64,000 nt of DNA from Viridibacillus soli (GCF_016612995.1 NZ_JAEOAH010000037.1:1-64000); one strand, 5' to 3'; shown: positions 51,266 through 60,458, counted from the first letter of the stretch. Notes: a model not told the origin generated them from the sequence alone. Numbers and translations: made by a program.

Positions 51266-52333
51266 TTATTTTACTTCATCCTTCTTAAGCTGCTTACTTC
51301 TCAACTGACCGCACGCTGCATCAATATCGGTCCCATGTTCTTGGCGAATTTTGCAATTGACACCTTTCTTTTTCAAAGTATCGTAGAAAATTAATACCGA
51401 TTCTTTTTCACTTCTTTGATACTGGCTATGCTCATCTACAGGATTGTACGGGATGAGGTTCACATACAATTTATCTTTTATATCACTAAGAAGATCCGCA
51501 AGTTCCTCCGCTTCCTTCTTATGATCATTCACGTCCTTCAGCAGAATATACTCAATCGTAAGTCTACGGTTGTTTTTTTCTAGATAATACTTAAGTGAAT
51601 CCATTAACTTTTCAATTGGCATTGCACGATTTATTTTCATAATACGTGTGCGTAGCTCATTATTCGGCGCATGCAACGATATAGCTAGATTTACGGGTAT
51701 TTTAGTGTCCGTAAATTCGTAAATTTTGTTGACAATTCCACTAGTTGATACTGTGATACGTCTAGCTGCAATGGCAAGTCCTTTATGATCCATAACTACA
51801 TTTAAGAAGTCGATCATATTTTTGAAGTTATCAAATGGCTCTCCTATGCCCATCACAACAATATGGCTGACGCTTTCGCCTTGTCCTATTTGATCGAGAT
51901 GAAGTTGAACATTCATAATCTGTTCGACAATTTCCCCACTTGATAAATCACGGCTTTTTGCGAGTAAGCCACTTGCACAAAAACTACAGCCGATATTACA
52001 GCCTACTTGCGTTGTAACACAAACGGATAGGCCATATTTATGTCTCATCATAACCGTTTCAATCAAATTTCCGTCCTGTAATCTAAACAAAAATTTAACT
52101 GTTCCATCTGATGCTTCTTGCTTTATATGTTCACTCAAAGTTTGAATGGCAAAATTCTCTGTTAATAATTGAAGACAGTCCTGGTTAACATCTGTCATAT
52201 CCAAAAAATTAGTCACGCGCTTTCTATAAAGCCAATCCCACACTTGCATTGCTCTAAATTTTGTATGATCACGTTCTATCAGCCATTCAGTCAATTGATC
52301 TACAGTTAATCCATAAATGGATGGTTTATTCAT
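51266..52333 (-). CDS. rlmN: 23S rRNA (adenine-C2)-methyltransferase RlmN
   Basis: Radical SAM enzyme that methylates C2 of A2503 in 23S rRNA (and A37 of some tRNAs). The 355 residues have the cluster motif CxxxCxxC as Cys112, Cys116, Cys119 in [12 protein letters not shown], the GIGEPF SAM motif at about 160-170 and the second catalytic cysteine in [10 protein letters not shown] near the C-terminus. AAGAGGG precedes the ATG. Some RlmN relatives (Cfr) modify C8 and give resistance; length and motif context fit RlmN. It is monocistronic. Confidence 0.93.
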   Translation of the reverse strand: MNKPSIYGLTVDQLTEWLIERDHTKFRAMQVWDWLYRKRVTNFLDMTDVNQDCLQLLTENFAIQTLSEHIKQEASDGTVKFLFRLQDGNLIETVMMRHKYGLSVCVTTQVGCNIGCSFCASGLLAKSRDLSSGEIVEQIMNVQLHLDQIGQGESVSHIVVMGIGEPFDNFKNMIDFLNVVMDHKGLAIAARRITVSTSGIVNKIYEFTDTKIPVNLAISLHAPNNELRTRIMKINRAMPIEKLMDSLKYYLEKNNRRLTIEYILLKDVNDHKKEAEELADLLSDIKDKLYVNLIPYNPVDEHSQYQRSEKESVLIFYDTLKKKGVNCKIRQEHGTDIDAACGQLRSKQLKKDEVK

Positions 52334-52693
52334 GATTTCCCTCTTTCCTTGATGATAAAAACTACTTTTACTATTATAGCATCCACTTGAATGAAGTGCC
52401 CTTACTTAAGAGGCAGTTCTCCATAACATATCTAAGTCCCATTTTAATTCATAATTATATAACAAACTGAAGTATACCTAGGCTAATGGGAATCCTTAGA
52501 ATTATTTTTACGTTGCAATTAGAAAAAGGATTATCTAGATTGAGATCCATTGTGACATAATCCCTCCAGGTTTTAACAAGTATTTAAGCTCGTAAAACTT
52601 CCCTGTTTGCACGCCAAACACTAAAGACTTTTCACCATTCTAAGTGATTTCACATAAATTAAAGTGAAATTGTTTAGAAAGGAGGTTTGTATC
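52334..52693. other. Gene-free region between rlmN and the next gene
   Basis: It must hold the promoters of both divergent genes. No ORF, operator or structured RNA was recognised. Confidence 0.4.
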
Positions 52694-53032
52694 TTGAATA
52701 ACAATAGTTTTTATCCGCATGGAGGACATGGTGACGAATTCGGCAATTTTGGTGGGAACTTACCATCAGGAGCAGAAATATCCCCATCTACACTGAGTTC
52801 CCCACCCGGCTTTTCTCCGCCTATTCCAGCTTGGCAAGTTGGGCCTAGTGGCTTAAGACGTTGTTTGTTTCGTAACACTTATATATGGTTAAATAACGGA
52901 AATAGTTTTTGGTTTTTCCCAACATTTGTTGGCAGAAATACAATTATAGGATTTCGCTGGTCAAGAAGAAGATTTGGCTGGGTTTATCATATGATTAACC
53001 CCAATACTGTTCGTTCTTTCCAATGTTTCTAG
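52694..53032 (+). CDS. Gly/Pro-rich protein with aromatic C-terminal domain, TTG start
   Basis: A 112-residue protein. The first 50 residues are rich in Gly, Pro and Ser (HGGHGDEFGNFGG and SPPGFSPPIPAW); the rest is LRRCLFRNTYIWLNNGNSF and FRWSRRRFGWVYHMINPNTV with many aromatics and arginines. Similar Bacillus proteins are known to me as uncharacterised or loosely as coat/transporter-like; the role is unknown. TTG at 52694 is chosen for the perfect AAAGGAGG seven bases upstream; the in-frame ATG at 52664 lies before that site. A terminator follows. Confidence 0.6.
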   Translation: MNNNSFYPHGGHGDEFGNFGGNLPSGAEISPSTLSSPPGFSPPIPAWQVGPSGLRRCLFRNTYIWLNNGNSFWFFPTFVGRNTIIGFRWSRRRFGWVYHMINPNTVRSFQCF

Positions 53033-53105
53033 GCAAAATTGCTATATTTCCGACTATATGAAATTTGATTTTCTAAAGGATTAAAATGATTGAGTTTCAA
53101 TGTAC

Positions 53106-53139
53106 AAAGTGAGATTTCATAAAAGAAATCTCACTTTTC
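53106..53139 (+). terminator. Terminator of the Gly/Pro-rich protein gene
   Basis: AAAGTGAGATTTC pairs with GAAATCTCACTTT around ATAAAA, followed by T-rich sequence. Confidence 0.85.
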
Positions 53140-53280
53140 TATGCTAATATTTCTAAACCCTATGTTCAAGGTTATCAAACCAAATTCTATATATTATATT
53201 TATTGAAAATAGAATTTTAAATAGAAAAACTCTCAAAAAAATTTTTTTCATATTTTTTTCCGTTGCTTAATTCATAGATA

Positions 53281-53315
53281 AAAAAAGACTGAAATATTTC
53301 ATTCAGTCTTTTACT
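53281..53315. terminator. Second hairpin, orphan terminator
   Basis: AAAAGACTGAA pairs with TTCAGTCTTTT, 11 perfect pairs. No gene is nearby; it may serve the oxidoreductase gene (minus strand, stop at 53690) at a distance. Confidence 0.6.
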
Positions 53316-53689
53316 TTGATTTAATATTATGTTATTTATACTTTCCCATTATAAAAATTTTACCACAACAGCAGTAAAACCTTTTCCCCTCTGGCCTCTA
53401 ATCCAAGGCTTATGAACTGAGAAATAATTATGCAAACCTAACTAGTGCTGATTACCAATTGGCATATTCCATTACGGGCTCCTTCAGATATATGTAAGAA
53501 AGTGTTGTCTTTTGTGATTAAGATAAAAAAGCCAATTTGACGCAAGCAGGCTTATACTTGCAGATGATTTTCAATACTTAAAAAAGTCCATTCTATGAAA
53601 CGGTTCACTAGATATTACCAAAATACGGAATCCAATTTTGAATATCCTAATTTTTTTAGAATTAATTAATAGACTACGAAAACTTTTTC
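53316..53689. other. Gene-free stretch
   Basis: No ORF or recognisable signal. Confidence 0.4.
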
Positions 53690-54277
53690 TTAACGTGCTA
53701 CTTTTTTAAAATAACGATAAATTTTTTCTAATTTTTTTGCTTGTTTCCCCTTTGGACTTTCCATGTTACCAAATTCAAAAAATTTCACTTTTTTGATTCC
53801 TACAAAATTAAATAAGGCTTTTCTCATTAATGTTTTATGTGCATTATTCAACCAGAGAAGTGGATATTTTGTAGGTCCCTTCATAGTGGATACACATACA
53901 ACAGGCTTTCCTTTTAAAAGCCCTTCTGGTAGAAGTCCCTTCTTATCCCTATAGGCAAAATTTGCAGCAAACAATTGATCAATGTATCCCATTAGCATTG
54001 CAGGTGGTCTTCCCCACCAAATAGGATAAACAAAAACAATCTTATCAGCCCACGTAATTTGCATTCTATATTTTTCAGTTTGAGGATCACGATACATATC
54101 ACGTCTACGTTTATGTTCATTAAATACTAGAAGCGGATTAAAGCCCTCTTCATATAAGTCTAAAACCTGCAATTCTTTTATATTAGAATTTTCATTGCTT
54201 CCTTTTATGACTTCCTGTAAAAATGCATAATTTAAACTTTTGTGATTAGGATATGTGTAAATAACTAACGTTTTCAT
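53690..54277 (-). CDS. NAD(P)H:quinone oxidoreductase, flavodoxin-like fold (KefF/MdaB type)
   Basis: Soluble flavoprotein expected to reduce quinones or electrophiles by two-electron transfer. The 195 residues start TLVIYTYPNHKSLNYAF, the FMN phosphate loop region, and contain FVYPIWWGRPPAMLMGYIDQLF at about 82-103, typical for the NQO/MdaB group, with a basic C-terminal tail. The start at 54277 is chosen for GGGGTG seven bases upstream; an ATG at 54289 precedes that site. It is divergent from a MarR gene, the common layout for quinone/electrophile-sensing detoxification. Confidence 0.85.
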   Translation of the reverse strand: MKTLVIYTYPNHKSLNYAFLQEVIKGSNENSNIKELQVLDLYEEGFNPLLVFNEHKRRRDMYRDPQTEKYRMQITWADKIVFVYPIWWGRPPAMLMGYIDQLFAANFAYRDKKGLLPEGLLKGKPVVCVSTMKGPTKYPLLWLNNAHKTLMRKALFNFVGIKKVKFFEFGNMESPKGKQAKKLEKIYRYFKKVAR

Positions 54278-54317
54278 AAAGCACCCCATTACTTATCATT
54301 TGATAACAAAACTATAC

Positions 54318-54343
54318 CATTTGGCAAATTTAGTTGTCAAATG
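54318..54343. promoter_or_regulatory. Palindromic candidate MarR operator
   Basis: CATTTGGCAA and TTGTCAAATG form an inverted repeat with one mismatch and a six-base centre, between the divergent oxidoreductase and MarR genes. A second perfect palindrome, GATAACA-CTTT-TGTTATC, lies at about 54356-54373. Both overlap the expected promoters. Confidence 0.6.
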
Positions 54344-54396
54344 ATAATTGTATTATGATAACACTTTTGTTATCTTCTCAGTAAGGGGTGAAAGTT

Positions 54397-54825
54397 ATGG
54401 ATAAAAAAGCTCTTTTTAATAAATGGGTATCATTTACAACTTCTGTTCATCAAGTGACACACGAATTAACACAGAACGTCAAATCAGATTCCATCACGCC
54501 AGTTCAATATAACATTCTAGAATATATAACAGTTAGTCAGCCCGTTACTCCTAGTGACATTAGTAACTGTCAGCATATATCTATGCCGAATACGAGTCGT
54601 GAATTAAAAAAATTAAGCGAAAAAAATTTAATCGAAAAAGTTACTGATACTGAAGACCGACGAAAACAATATATCCGTCTCTCGAAAGATGGGAAAATCA
54701 TGATGGACGAGGCCCTTGCTTTTGTAGAATTTCGTTTTCTAAATCGAATACAAAATGCGTCAAAAGAAGATCTAGAGGATATTGACCGCGCACTAGATGT
54801 TCTTCAGACAAAACTATTTTATTAA
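54397..54825 (+). CDS. MarR-family regulator
   Basis: A 142-residue dimeric repressor with a winged helix (QPVTPSDISNCQHISMPNTSRELKKL as helix-turn-helix at about 50-75; TEDRRKQYIRLSKDGK as the wing at about 85-100). The start at 54397 is favoured by AAGGGGTG eight bases upstream; GTG at 54388 would lie within it. Divergent from the quinone reductase it probably represses both genes until a quinone or electrophile arrives. A Cys in NCQH may act as sensor (inference). Confidence 0.88.
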   Translation: MDKKALFNKWVSFTTSVHQVTHELTQNVKSDSITPVQYNILEYITVSQPVTPSDISNCQHISMPNTSRELKKLSEKNLIEKVTDTEDRRKQYIRLSKDGKIMMDEALAFVEFRFLNRIQNASKEDLEDIDRALDVLQTKLFY

Positions 54826-54845
54826 TAGGTAATAATAACAGAAAG

Positions 54846-54910
54846 AGGGCTCTCTTGATTGGAAGATTAATGTTCATATTTGAACAACTTCTAATCAAGG
54901 GAGCCCTTTA
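54846..54910. terminator. Terminator of the MarR gene
   Basis: A long imperfect hairpin, AGGGCTC.CTTGATT with AATCAAG.GAGCCCT, with an inner stem TGTTCA/TGAACA, followed by T-rich DNA. Confidence 0.75.
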
Positions 54911-55158
54911 TATTGAGTCTTCTAATTGGCGTACTATTGAAATTGAATCAAAAATAATTTCATATAATAGCTAATCTTCTTACCCCAATAAGCACAAAAC
55001 GGATTAATACTTACTACAATTTATATTGAATATTTAACATAACTTCTCATCTATTGTTGACTCTTTTCATAGACTGTATTGACACTAAATTATTTTTTAA
55101 AGATATTAATTTTCCCATACTATCTTTAGTTAAAAGTAAAAAGGAGCAGGAGAATCGA
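54911..55158. other. Upstream region of psiE
   Basis: No separate gene: a frame starting at 55054 is merely the in-frame upstream extension of psiE without a ribosome site. Presumed psiE promoter region. Confidence 0.4.
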
Positions 55159-55614
55159 ATGAATAAGAGGAAATTAGTATTATCAGTGATTTTAAAGGAA
55201 ACACCTAAACTTTTGCAATTATTTTTAAATTTTTGCCTAGTAGTTTTAGCGCTCATTTTGTCATTTCTGCTTATTAAAAATATAGTAGGGTTCTTGGAGA
55301 TATTAATGAAAGATGGTAGTAATGATTATAAACTTTTCCTTACGAATATCCTTATTTTCTTTTTATATTTTGAATTCCTCACGATGATCGTTAAATATTT
55401 TAAGGAAGATTATCATTTTCCTCTTAGATATTTTATATATATTGGAATTACCGCTATGATTCGGCTTATTATTGTAGAACATGATCACCCCATTGATACA
55501 TTGATTTATTCACTAATCATTTTGATTTTAATCATAGGTTATTTCATTATCAATATTACACCGTTGGAAAGACCTGTTCGTTCATGGTTCACTAATAAGC
55601 CAGAGGAAGGCTAG
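55159..55614 (+). CDS. psiE: Phosphate-starvation-inducible PsiE family membrane protein
   Basis: The 151-residue protein has four membrane helices (about 19-42, 55-75, 85-105, 112-132). The family signature IRLIIVEHDHPIDTLIYSLIILILII at about 95-125 is clear. PsiE is induced by phosphate starvation in enterics; its molecular role is unknown. The start at 55159 is chosen for AGGAG-CAGGAG upstream; the longer frame to 55054 has no site. Monocistronic. Confidence 0.8.
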   Translation: MNKRKLVLSVILKETPKLLQLFLNFCLVVLALILSFLLIKNIVGFLEILMKDGSNDYKLFLTNILIFFLYFEFLTMIVKYFKEDYHFPLRYFIYIGITAMIRLIIVEHDHPIDTLIYSLIILILIIGYFIINITPLERPVRSWFTNKPEEG

Positions 55615-55790
55615 GTTTCCGTATTCACTTTGGTTAATTAATAGTATTTTTTAGATTGGTTCAGTTAAGTTCATCTTTTTAAAATTCACTGATTGATTTA
55701 TACACGTCAAATTTACATATGGTCTAACGTGTTTATTTAAGTCAGAAAAATACAGGAAAAGGGAGCACATCAAAAGCCCTTAAAACAAAA
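55615..55790. other. Gene-free spacer after psiE
   Basis: AT-rich, nothing recognised apart from the hairpin that ends it. Confidence 0.4.
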
Positions 55791-55830
55791 GAAGCCAAGA
55801 AAAATGTATATTTTTCTTGGCTTCTTTTTC
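55791..55830 (+). terminator. Terminator
   Basis: GAAGCCAAGAAAAA pairs perfectly with TTTTTCTTGGCTTC around TGTATA, followed by TTTTT. Confidence 0.88.
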
Positions 55831-56160
55831 GTTTATCTTATTCTCTTTGAAAGTAGCTAGTGATTCAAGTTGTTTTATTCACATACGCGTTTAAACTTCG
55901 GATTGCTTTTGACATTATTTTTGATCACATTTGTACTTTTTAAGAGTTTTATTGGGAGGGTTATGGGTAGGATCAATTAGAATTTTAGAAAAATAGGTAC
56001 AAAGCCAAAGCAAGTCTTATTCGCGATACATATAAATACAAAGCGACAGAACTAATGGGATAGATAAAGGGGGTGATAAAGGCACATTTATTCAATATAA
56101 GTTATAAAGCCATTTCATAACAATATTATGAAAAACTAGCTGGAAAGAAGGTAGAATAAT
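55831..56160. other. Upstream region of the ArsB-type transporter
   Basis: No ORF. Presumed promoter and leader. No metal-responsive (ArsR) operator or arsR gene was seen here. Confidence 0.4.
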
Positions 56161-57501
56161 ATGCAACTAATGGCTTGGGTAACCATTTTATCTTTTTTGC
56201 TTACTCTTGGGTTTATTCTTTGGAGACCTAAAGGCATTAATGAAGCTATACCTGCTACGATTGGTGCCATTGTTGTATTACTAAGTGGTAGTGTTTCGCT
56301 TACTGAACTTGGAATCATTACGGAAACCATAAGTGGGGCAGCTATTACCATTATGGCAACGATTGTTATGGCCATAGTCTTAGAAAGCTTTGGGTTCTTT
56401 AACTGGGTCGCAGAAAAACTTGCAGAAAAAGCAAAGGGTTCTGGCATCCGATTATTCTGGTACGTCAATCTTTTATGTTTTCTCATGACACTCTTTTTTA
56501 ATAATGATGGTAGTATTTTAATCACAACCCCGATTTTGGTCATGTTATTAAACAATATGGGGTTAAAAAACCATCAAAAAATTCCGTATTTACTGTCTGG
56601 AGGCTTAATCGCCACCGCTTCAAGTGCTCCTATTGGTGTAAGTAACATTGTAAATCTGATTGCTCTGAAAATCGTGCATATGAGCTTGTATGCTCATACG
56701 GCAATGATGTTTGTTCCTGCAACACTTGGTTTACTACTGCTAGTTGGTCTCCTGTTTCTACGATTTAAAAAGGTCTTACCAAAAACAATCCCTACTAAAG
56801 TAACCGGACTGTCACTCCCTTCTTACCATCCGCTCAAACAAAGTTCCGTATATTCTTCGGAAAAGGATCGTTCAAAGTTTATGCGCAACATCCTGTTATT
56901 CGTATTCGCTGTCCGTCTCAGCCTCTTCATTGCTTCATTCTTTGCCATTCCAGTCTCTGTTATGGCTGTTATTGGCTCTCTTGTACTTTTAGGATGGAGA
57001 TGGGCCTATTTAAAAATACCTCCAGGCGATATGCTAAAAAAAACACCATGGTATATTATCATTTTTGCTTTTAGTATGTATATCATTATATATGGTCTAA
57101 ATAACATCGGTTTAACGGATTGGTTGATTGGATTCATGCGTCCTATGGTTTCTGGAAGCCTACTCCACACAAGTGTGTTAATGGGAATACTACTATCTGT
57201 ACTCTCCAATATATTTAATAATCACCCTGCTCTTATGGTTGGAACTCTCACGTTAACGAGTATGAATCTAGATTTACTTTCCTTGAAGGTTGCCTATCTA
57301 GCGAATGTTATTGGGAGTGATATGGGATCTCTACTACTTCCAATGGGAACGCTTGCCACGCTCATGTGGATGCACATTGTAAGGCGTGGAAAAGTTAGAA
57401 TCACTTGGTGGGAATATATAAAAGTCACCATTGTCGTTATTCCACCTACAGTATTATTTACATTAGTATTGTTATATTACTGGGTTACTTGGCTTTTTTG
57501 A
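56161..57501 (+). CDS. ArsB/NhaD-superfamily membrane transporter (YdfA-like)
   Basis: The 446-residue protein has about 11 helices in two similar halves. The sequence NNDGSILITTPILVMLLNNMG at about 115-135 and SSAPIGVSNIVNLIAL at about 160-175 resemble the substrate loops of ArsB. Length and pattern are close to Bacillus subtilis YdfA, annotated as an arsenical pump membrane protein. With no arsR, arsC or arsA nearby, arsenite export is uncertain; other anions are possible. GAAGGT precedes the ATG. Confidence 0.8.
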   Translation: MQLMAWVTILSFLLTLGFILWRPKGINEAIPATIGAIVVLLSGSVSLTELGIITETISGAAITIMATIVMAIVLESFGFFNWVAEKLAEKAKGSGIRLFWYVNLLCFLMTLFFNNDGSILITTPILVMLLNNMGLKNHQKIPYLLSGGLIATASSAPIGVSNIVNLIALKIVHMSLYAHTAMMFVPATLGLLLLVGLLFLRFKKVLPKTIPTKVTGLSLPSYHPLKQSSVYSSEKDRSKFMRNILLFVFAVRLSLFIASFFAIPVSVMAVIGSLVLLGWRWAYLKIPPGDMLKKTPWYIIIFAFSMYIIIYGLNNIGLTDWLIGFMRPMVSGSLLHTSVLMGILLSVLSNIFNNHPALMVGTLTLTSMNLDLLSLKVAYLANVIGSDMGSLLLPMGTLATLMWMHIVRRGKVRITWWEYIKVTIVVIPPTVLFTLVLLYYWVTWLF

Positions 57502-57647
57502 TGAGTAGTACAAAGATAGATAGTTTTAGAAAAAAGGCAAATGAAATTCGTTATCGATTTTATAGATTTAATGAAAATAGGCTAGCTCAAAAAGGTTTGA
57601 AAGAACATAGCGATTTTTTAACTACTGAAAAAAACAGTGTAACGTAA
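57501..57647 (+). CDS. Small basic protein coupled to the ArsB-type gene
   Basis: A 48-codon frame begins at an ATG overlapping the transporter stop (ATGA arrangement). It reads SSTKIDSFRKKANEIRYRFYRFNENRL and ends EKNSVT, a charged helical peptide. Stop-start overlap suggests translational coupling, but no family was recognised and it could be chance. Confidence 0.4.
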   Translation: MSSTKIDSFRKKANEIRYRFYRFNENRLAQKGLKEHSDFLTTEKNSVT

Positions 57648-57953
57648 TTAAAAGCATATTAAAGCAGGCAATGTTCCATGTGAAACAGGGTTCTGTCGAA
57701 GTAATAATAATGATGATAATAAACTCAAACACTACTAATATTTCTTTTAGGGCATGTCGTTTGAGTCATGACCTTCTTTTATGTATACCACATATTGTTA
57801 GCCTATGTTTAGGATTAAATTTTGTTCAAGGAAGAAAGAAATTATCAATTATAACTTCACATATTTGCTCCCCTAAAATAATAAAATAAACCTTAAATGG
57901 CGTAGCCATCTAATCAGGTTCAAAAAATAGCCCTTAAATAAACATTTTTTATT
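57648..57953. other. Gene-free stretch
   Basis: A plus-strand frame of 72 codons (57671-57889) has no ribosome site and biased composition and was not accepted. Nothing else is visible. Confidence 0.35.
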
Positions 57954-57993
57954 TTTCTACTTAAGCTAATCAACTTGGTTAGTTTAAGTAGAA
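57954..57993. terminator. Terminator-like hairpin
   Basis: TTCTACTTAAGCTAA pairs with TTAGTTTAAGTAGAA with one G-T or mismatch around a short loop; A/T-rich on both sides. On the minus strand it would follow the relic next to it. Confidence 0.55.
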
Positions 57994-57996
57994 ACC

Positions 57997-58237
57997 TTCA
58001 CAATCTCAATAGAATACTCCTATTTATACATAATAAAATTACCTCTAAATATGATATGAGTTGTGAAAATAAAGGTGTTGGTGTTGGTGTATATACTTTT
58101 TCTCCCGTGTTACTGTGCTCCATACCAAATGCAGCTTTAATTTTTGATTTTACACCATAAAGTTTAAATCCAACTTTGCTTCCAGAATTACTTGTTGAGG
58201 TGTTTGCATCAGTCGTTGAAATATTTAAATCTGTTAC
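57997..58237 (-). pseudogene. Relic of an unidentified protein
   Basis: Minus strand from about 58237 reads VTDLNISTTDANTSTSNSGS, then KVGFKLYGVKSKIKAAFGME and EKVYTPTPTPLFSQL before running out. The composition looks like real protein, Ser/Thr-rich and beta-like, but a TAG precedes it and no start exists. Family unknown; ends approximate. Confidence 0.35.
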
Positions 58238-58506
58238 CTAAGGAAACCAACCTTATATTACTACTAATCAGACAATCTTTTGATTTAAATAAGTAATAAC
58301 CAACAGTTCATAATTTTGCTCCTTCAAAAGAACTCCAAACGCGTAAATTTTTATACAAATCAAACCATTCCCATATATACGATGCAACTTCTTCACGGAT
58401 TTTTATTGTGAGTGCTAATTGGAAATTCAACTTGAACTAAAATTTGAGTGCATCCCTTTTGCATCATGCTAATTCTTGTTTTACTTTGATCAGTTTATAC
58501 AAATAT
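58238..58506. other. Gene-free stretch
   Basis: No supported frame. It probably holds worn parts of the PEP mutase-like gene that follows on the minus strand. Confidence 0.3.
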
Positions 58507-58812
58507 TCATCTCTTATTTGATGCATGATAAACAATCATATCTATATCTTCACTATAGCCTGCTTCAATGTCCGCAGAAACGGATATGTTCACATTTTCT
58601 GTAATTGTTTTGATAATTACTAAATGCTTCTCAAAATCAATTAATTCACCGTCTGCATATCCAAGTGAGTTGGCAATTCCCCAACTTGTCGTGCCAATCG
58701 CTTTGAAACCTACTTTCTCGAGTGTAAAGGCAGAAAGAAGATCCCAGGCATTACCTATGAATAGCATTTATTTTGGCGAATGTAGCTCATTGAATTCCTG
58801 AATTTTTATCAT
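58507..58812 (-). pseudogene. Truncated isocitrate lyase/PEP mutase family gene with early nonsense codon
   Basis: A perfect AGGAGG precedes the ATG at 58812 and MIKIQEFNELHSPK, then TAA interrupts at codon 15. The frame continues MLFIGNAWDLLSAFTLEKVG, then AIGTTSWGIANSLGYADG and SVSADIEAGY, the N-terminal barrel strands of the PEPM/ICL family with the DIEAGYG metal-binding stretch. The end at 58507 leaves about 100 of ~250 residues, so the gene is dead by both nonsense and truncation. A GAA to TAA change explains the stop. Confidence 0.75.
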
Positions 58813-59134
58813 TTTATTTCCTCCTGATGTTTATTGAATCTCATTTTATCAAGGAATCCACATTCTTGCTCTTATGGTCTATAGAAACAAAAAAAGAGAA
58901 GTTATCGTAAACTTCTCTTTTAAAGCTATTTTTTCATTGGAATTATAACTATTTATATTACCCGATATCACACGCCATAGGTATTTACCCTCACCCCTGT
59001 TAGTTTCAGAACAACTTTTTTTACTTGTAGTGCGGTTTATATTTTTTGTGTTAATAATCATAATTTTTATAGTGTATATGCTCTTAATTACCTTTGATGC
59101 TAATGAGCCGTATGGACATCTACTCTATGATTGT
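58813..59134. other. Gene-free region with a terminator-like hairpin
   Basis: AAAGAGAAGTTTACGATAAC and its complement form a hairpin at 58891-58921 with a T-run on the minus strand, probably the terminator of the methyltransferase gene. A 60-codon minus-strand frame across it is not credible as a gene. Confidence 0.5.
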
Positions 59135-59662
59135 TTACTTTTCATGCCACGATAATTGTGCCTGTCGTTTTCTACAAATCGTTAATCCTGGCGAAATTGG
59201 GATCGTCATCATTTCATATGATTCTGTTTCCTTTGATAATTCTTCAACTGCTTGGTAGGCAGTCTCACACAAAGATGGGTGCATCATATACTCATTTTCA
59301 GGATGCGTATCATGCAATAAAATTAAGCCATGGGAGGCAACGAATGGAAAGAAATCCTTGAAATCTTGTAATACTGCCTTTTTTGAATGATCTGCATCGA
59401 TGAATAACATATCAATTTGCAGAGGGTGAACCTCTAATTCTTTAGCAAATTCCTGTGTGGTACCATTAAAAAATTGAACATTCTCTGATTTTGTCATATA
59501 ATTGCCAGCACCAGGGGTAATATCTACTCCTATCAAGCGTTCAGCCACAGGAATTATTTGATTAAAAAGCTTACAATGCTGTATTCCTAGCTCCACATAT
59601 ACCTTTGGACGGACAAGACTTGCCAAGTTAAAAATAAAGTCTTCATGCCAGTTTGCTCCCAC
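59135..59662 (-). CDS. Class I SAM-dependent methyltransferase (Methyltransf_24 type)
   Basis: A 175-residue protein with motif I KVYVELGIQHCKLF at about 20-33, acidic motif II IGVDITPG and motif IV MLFIDADHSKKAVLQDFKDFFPF at about 85-107, then LILLHDTHPE with the metal-binding-like aspartate/histidine. The family methylates small molecules such as catechols, sugars or peptides; the substrate here is unknown. The start is uncertain: GTG at 59662 has AAGGG nine bases upstream, while an in-frame TTG at 59671 is directly beside that site. Its neighbours are relics. Confidence 0.72.
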   Translation of the reverse strand: MGANWHEDFIFNLASLVRPKVYVELGIQHCKLFNQIIPVAERLIGVDITPGAGNYMTKSENVQFFNGTTQEFAKELEVHPLQIDMLFIDADHSKKAVLQDFKDFFPFVASHGLILLHDTHPENEYMMHPSLCETAYQAVEELSKETESYEMMTIPISPGLTICRKRQAQLSWHEK

Positions 59663-59934
59663 ATTACTCAACCCTTCATTCTATTTATTGGTTAGTCCAA
59701 TGAATTACTATTTCTTTAGTTCAATCCGTTGAATTGGTATCAATAATTACGATTTCATCGACAATACCCTGAATCTAAACATCAAGCAATTTTACTCCTC
59801 ACATGACGCTCAATCCTACAAACTAATAGTTATAGTCTTATATTATGACCACTTCAAAACTCTACTTTTAGTCATTCTGTATAATATTTCAACGAACTAA
59901 AAAGTGTTACACCGTCGCAGATAGCAATACATAC
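59663..59934. other. Gene-free spacer upstream of the methyltransferase
   Basis: Contains GAATTGGT/CCAATGAAT-like short inverted sequences near 59690-59740 but no gene or clear signal. Confidence 0.35.
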
Positions 59935-60210
59935 TTTCGATTTAATCCACTTCCCTTTAATCTATTGACTATCCTGGATCTAACACGGTAATCTTTTCGA
60001 GATGAATATCTATGATCTTTTAATCTTGCAGGTTCTTTCTTGCCGATGCGGCAGTATTCACTTGATGTTATGACCTACTATTTTACTCGCTCCCCTCTCA
60101 GGGATACTTTGTCGCAGGACTTCAACCTTACAACCTTAGGACCTCTTCACCAGTTGCCCGTCAGCTACAAGGCGACTTGGCTCTTATGCACTTATCTCAA
60201 CCAGACTCAC
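59935..60210 (-). mobile_element. Probable group II intron remnant (5' part)
   Basis: On the minus strand a segment starting GTGAGTCTGG at 60210 runs through GCTGACGGGCAACTGGTGAA, CCCTGAGAGGGG and ACTGCCGCATCGGCAAGAA. It is rich in short stems and is non-coding on both strands. The start (GUGNG) and the order of blocks resemble domain I of bacterial group II introns, as remembered from Bacillus examples. No reverse-transcriptase ORF and no domain V (GAGCCGTATG-type) are present, so at best it is a fragment. Moderate confidence. Confidence 0.45.
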
Positions 60211-60331
60211 ATCGACTAGTTATGCCTTGCTTTGATAGGCGTGCCAAAAGAAAAAAACCTAAAACCAAGGATCTTAAAGGTTCTTTAATCACACTATTCC
60301 ACATGCCCTTCAATACTCCCTAAATGCAAAA
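60211..60331. other. Spacer beyond the intron remnant
   Basis: No gene. Contains AAGGATCTTAAAGGTTCTT, a weak inverted repeat; nothing more was recognised. Confidence 0.3.
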
Positions 60332-60366
60332 AGAGCCTTAGAAGCAATTCTAGAGGCTCTTTTTTT
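60329..60366. terminator. Terminator of the LLM oxidoreductase gene
   Basis: AGAGCCTTAGAA pairs with TTCTAGAGGCTCT around GCAA, with T/A runs on both sides (T7 on plus, AAAAAG on the other). Confidence 0.82.
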
Positions 60367-60458
60367 CTGCTATTTTATTTTTTTGAGGAAAATGGACTTT
60401 TCCAGTGGCCTCGATCACCCATCAGCCTTTATTAAACTTTATGGAATTCATATATTCA

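Noticed and set aside
57671-57889. Plus-strand 72-codon frame beginning MFHVKQ
   Set aside because: No ribosome site and an irregular composition with many Cys and His; no support as a gene.
58879-59061. Minus-strand 60-codon frame
   Set aside because: Runs through the terminator hairpin at 58891-58921 and lacks a ribosome site.
60210-60250. Intact group II intron
   Set aside because: No reverse-transcriptase frame and no domain V was found anywhere near, so only a fragment can be proposed.
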